This document shows, piece after piece, positions 63,685 to 64,000 of a stretch of 64,000 nt of DNA. Location of the stretch: positions 434,001-498,000 of the forward strand of contig BAAHQB010000052.1 of the NCBI GenBank assembly GCA_054601695.1. Direction: 5' to 3'. Each line of letters starts with the position of its first letter. Position 1 is the first letter of the stretch. The notes under the pieces were generated by a model, which was not told the DNA's origin, made no database searches, and was given only the letters and a program-made list of their open reading frames with translations. The stretch is from Amorphochlora amoebiformis. Lineage: Eukaryota > Cercozoa > Chlorarachniophyceae. Both the position numbers and the translations under genes were made by a program.

Positions 63685-63708
63685 GTCCAGGTTATGGCTG
63701 CGAATTAA
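63685..63708 (+). other. possible further exon of the FAD oxidoreductase
   Basis: After a GAGCAG acceptor the phase-0 reading is VQVMAAN then TAA. It resembles the position where relatives of this family have a short AN-containing segment, but the stop comes early for the family and no donor precedes it. It could be the true C-terminus, a misread exon or chance. Confidence 0.25.
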
Positions 63709-63717
63709 TCCTACGTT

Positions 63718-63769
<52 letters not shown>

Positions 63770-63841
63770 GTGTGTATTATTATATATGTATATATATAAT
63801 ATATATATATATGTGTGTGTTTTTATACATGTATATTCATA

Positions 63842-63882
<41 letters not shown>

Positions 63883-63928
63883 GTGTGTGTGTGTGTGTGT
63901 GCGTGTTTTTATACAATGTGCATTCATT

Positions 63929-63973
<45 letters not shown>

Positions 63974-64000
63974 TCACATATATATTGTATATGTATATAC

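Overview
The window is eukaryotic nuclear DNA from a photosynthetic protist. Most of it is (TA)n and related microsatellite, but reading short non-repetitive islands across splice junctions gives six genes. The plastid is indicated by a nucleus-encoded plastid-type ribosomal protein L22 whose N-terminus looks like a signal peptide plus transit peptide, as expected for a secondary plastid. From general knowledge, rpl22 is usually still plastid-encoded in red-lineage plastids and absent from chlorophyte plastid genomes, so a green secondary plastid (chlorarachniophyte-like) is a reasonable but unproven guess. No species can be named.

Layout: (1) 1-19800, plus strand: the C-terminal 606 residues of RNA polymerase III second-largest subunit RPC2, in 30 exons of 33-96 nt. 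(2) 20729-23406, minus: plastid ribosomal protein uL22c, six exons. (3) 23842-26052, plus: RACK1, two exons. (4) 27375-47247, minus: an undescribed SANT plus zinc-finger nuclear protein, 24 exons and 527 codons before the stop. (5) 49750-50635, minus: RNA polymerase II subunit RPB11, five exons. (6) 50887 to beyond 63027, plus: a DAO-superfamily FAD-dependent oxidoreductase, at least 16 exons, not complete in the window. Genes 1/2 and 3/4 converge; genes 2/3 and 5/6 diverge over short promoters of about 435 and 251 bp.

With a few marked exceptions, exon phases agree across every junction, which is the main support for the gene models. Introns are GT-AG, with three GC-AG cases. The compact genes (uL22c, RACK1, RPB11) have balanced base composition and few or short introns. 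The three large genes are exploded into tiny exons inside AT-repeat introns.

The most unusual structure is a set of about two dozen decayed partial copies ('echoes') of an exon lying in the introns beside that exon, in all three large genes and in both orientations. One duplicated exon in the SANT/zinc-finger gene is intact in both copies, and its phase would make the copies mutually exclusive. Other oddities are degenerate TTAGGG arrays abutting splice sites inside introns, and CTAG-rich islands in the two convergent intergenic regions.
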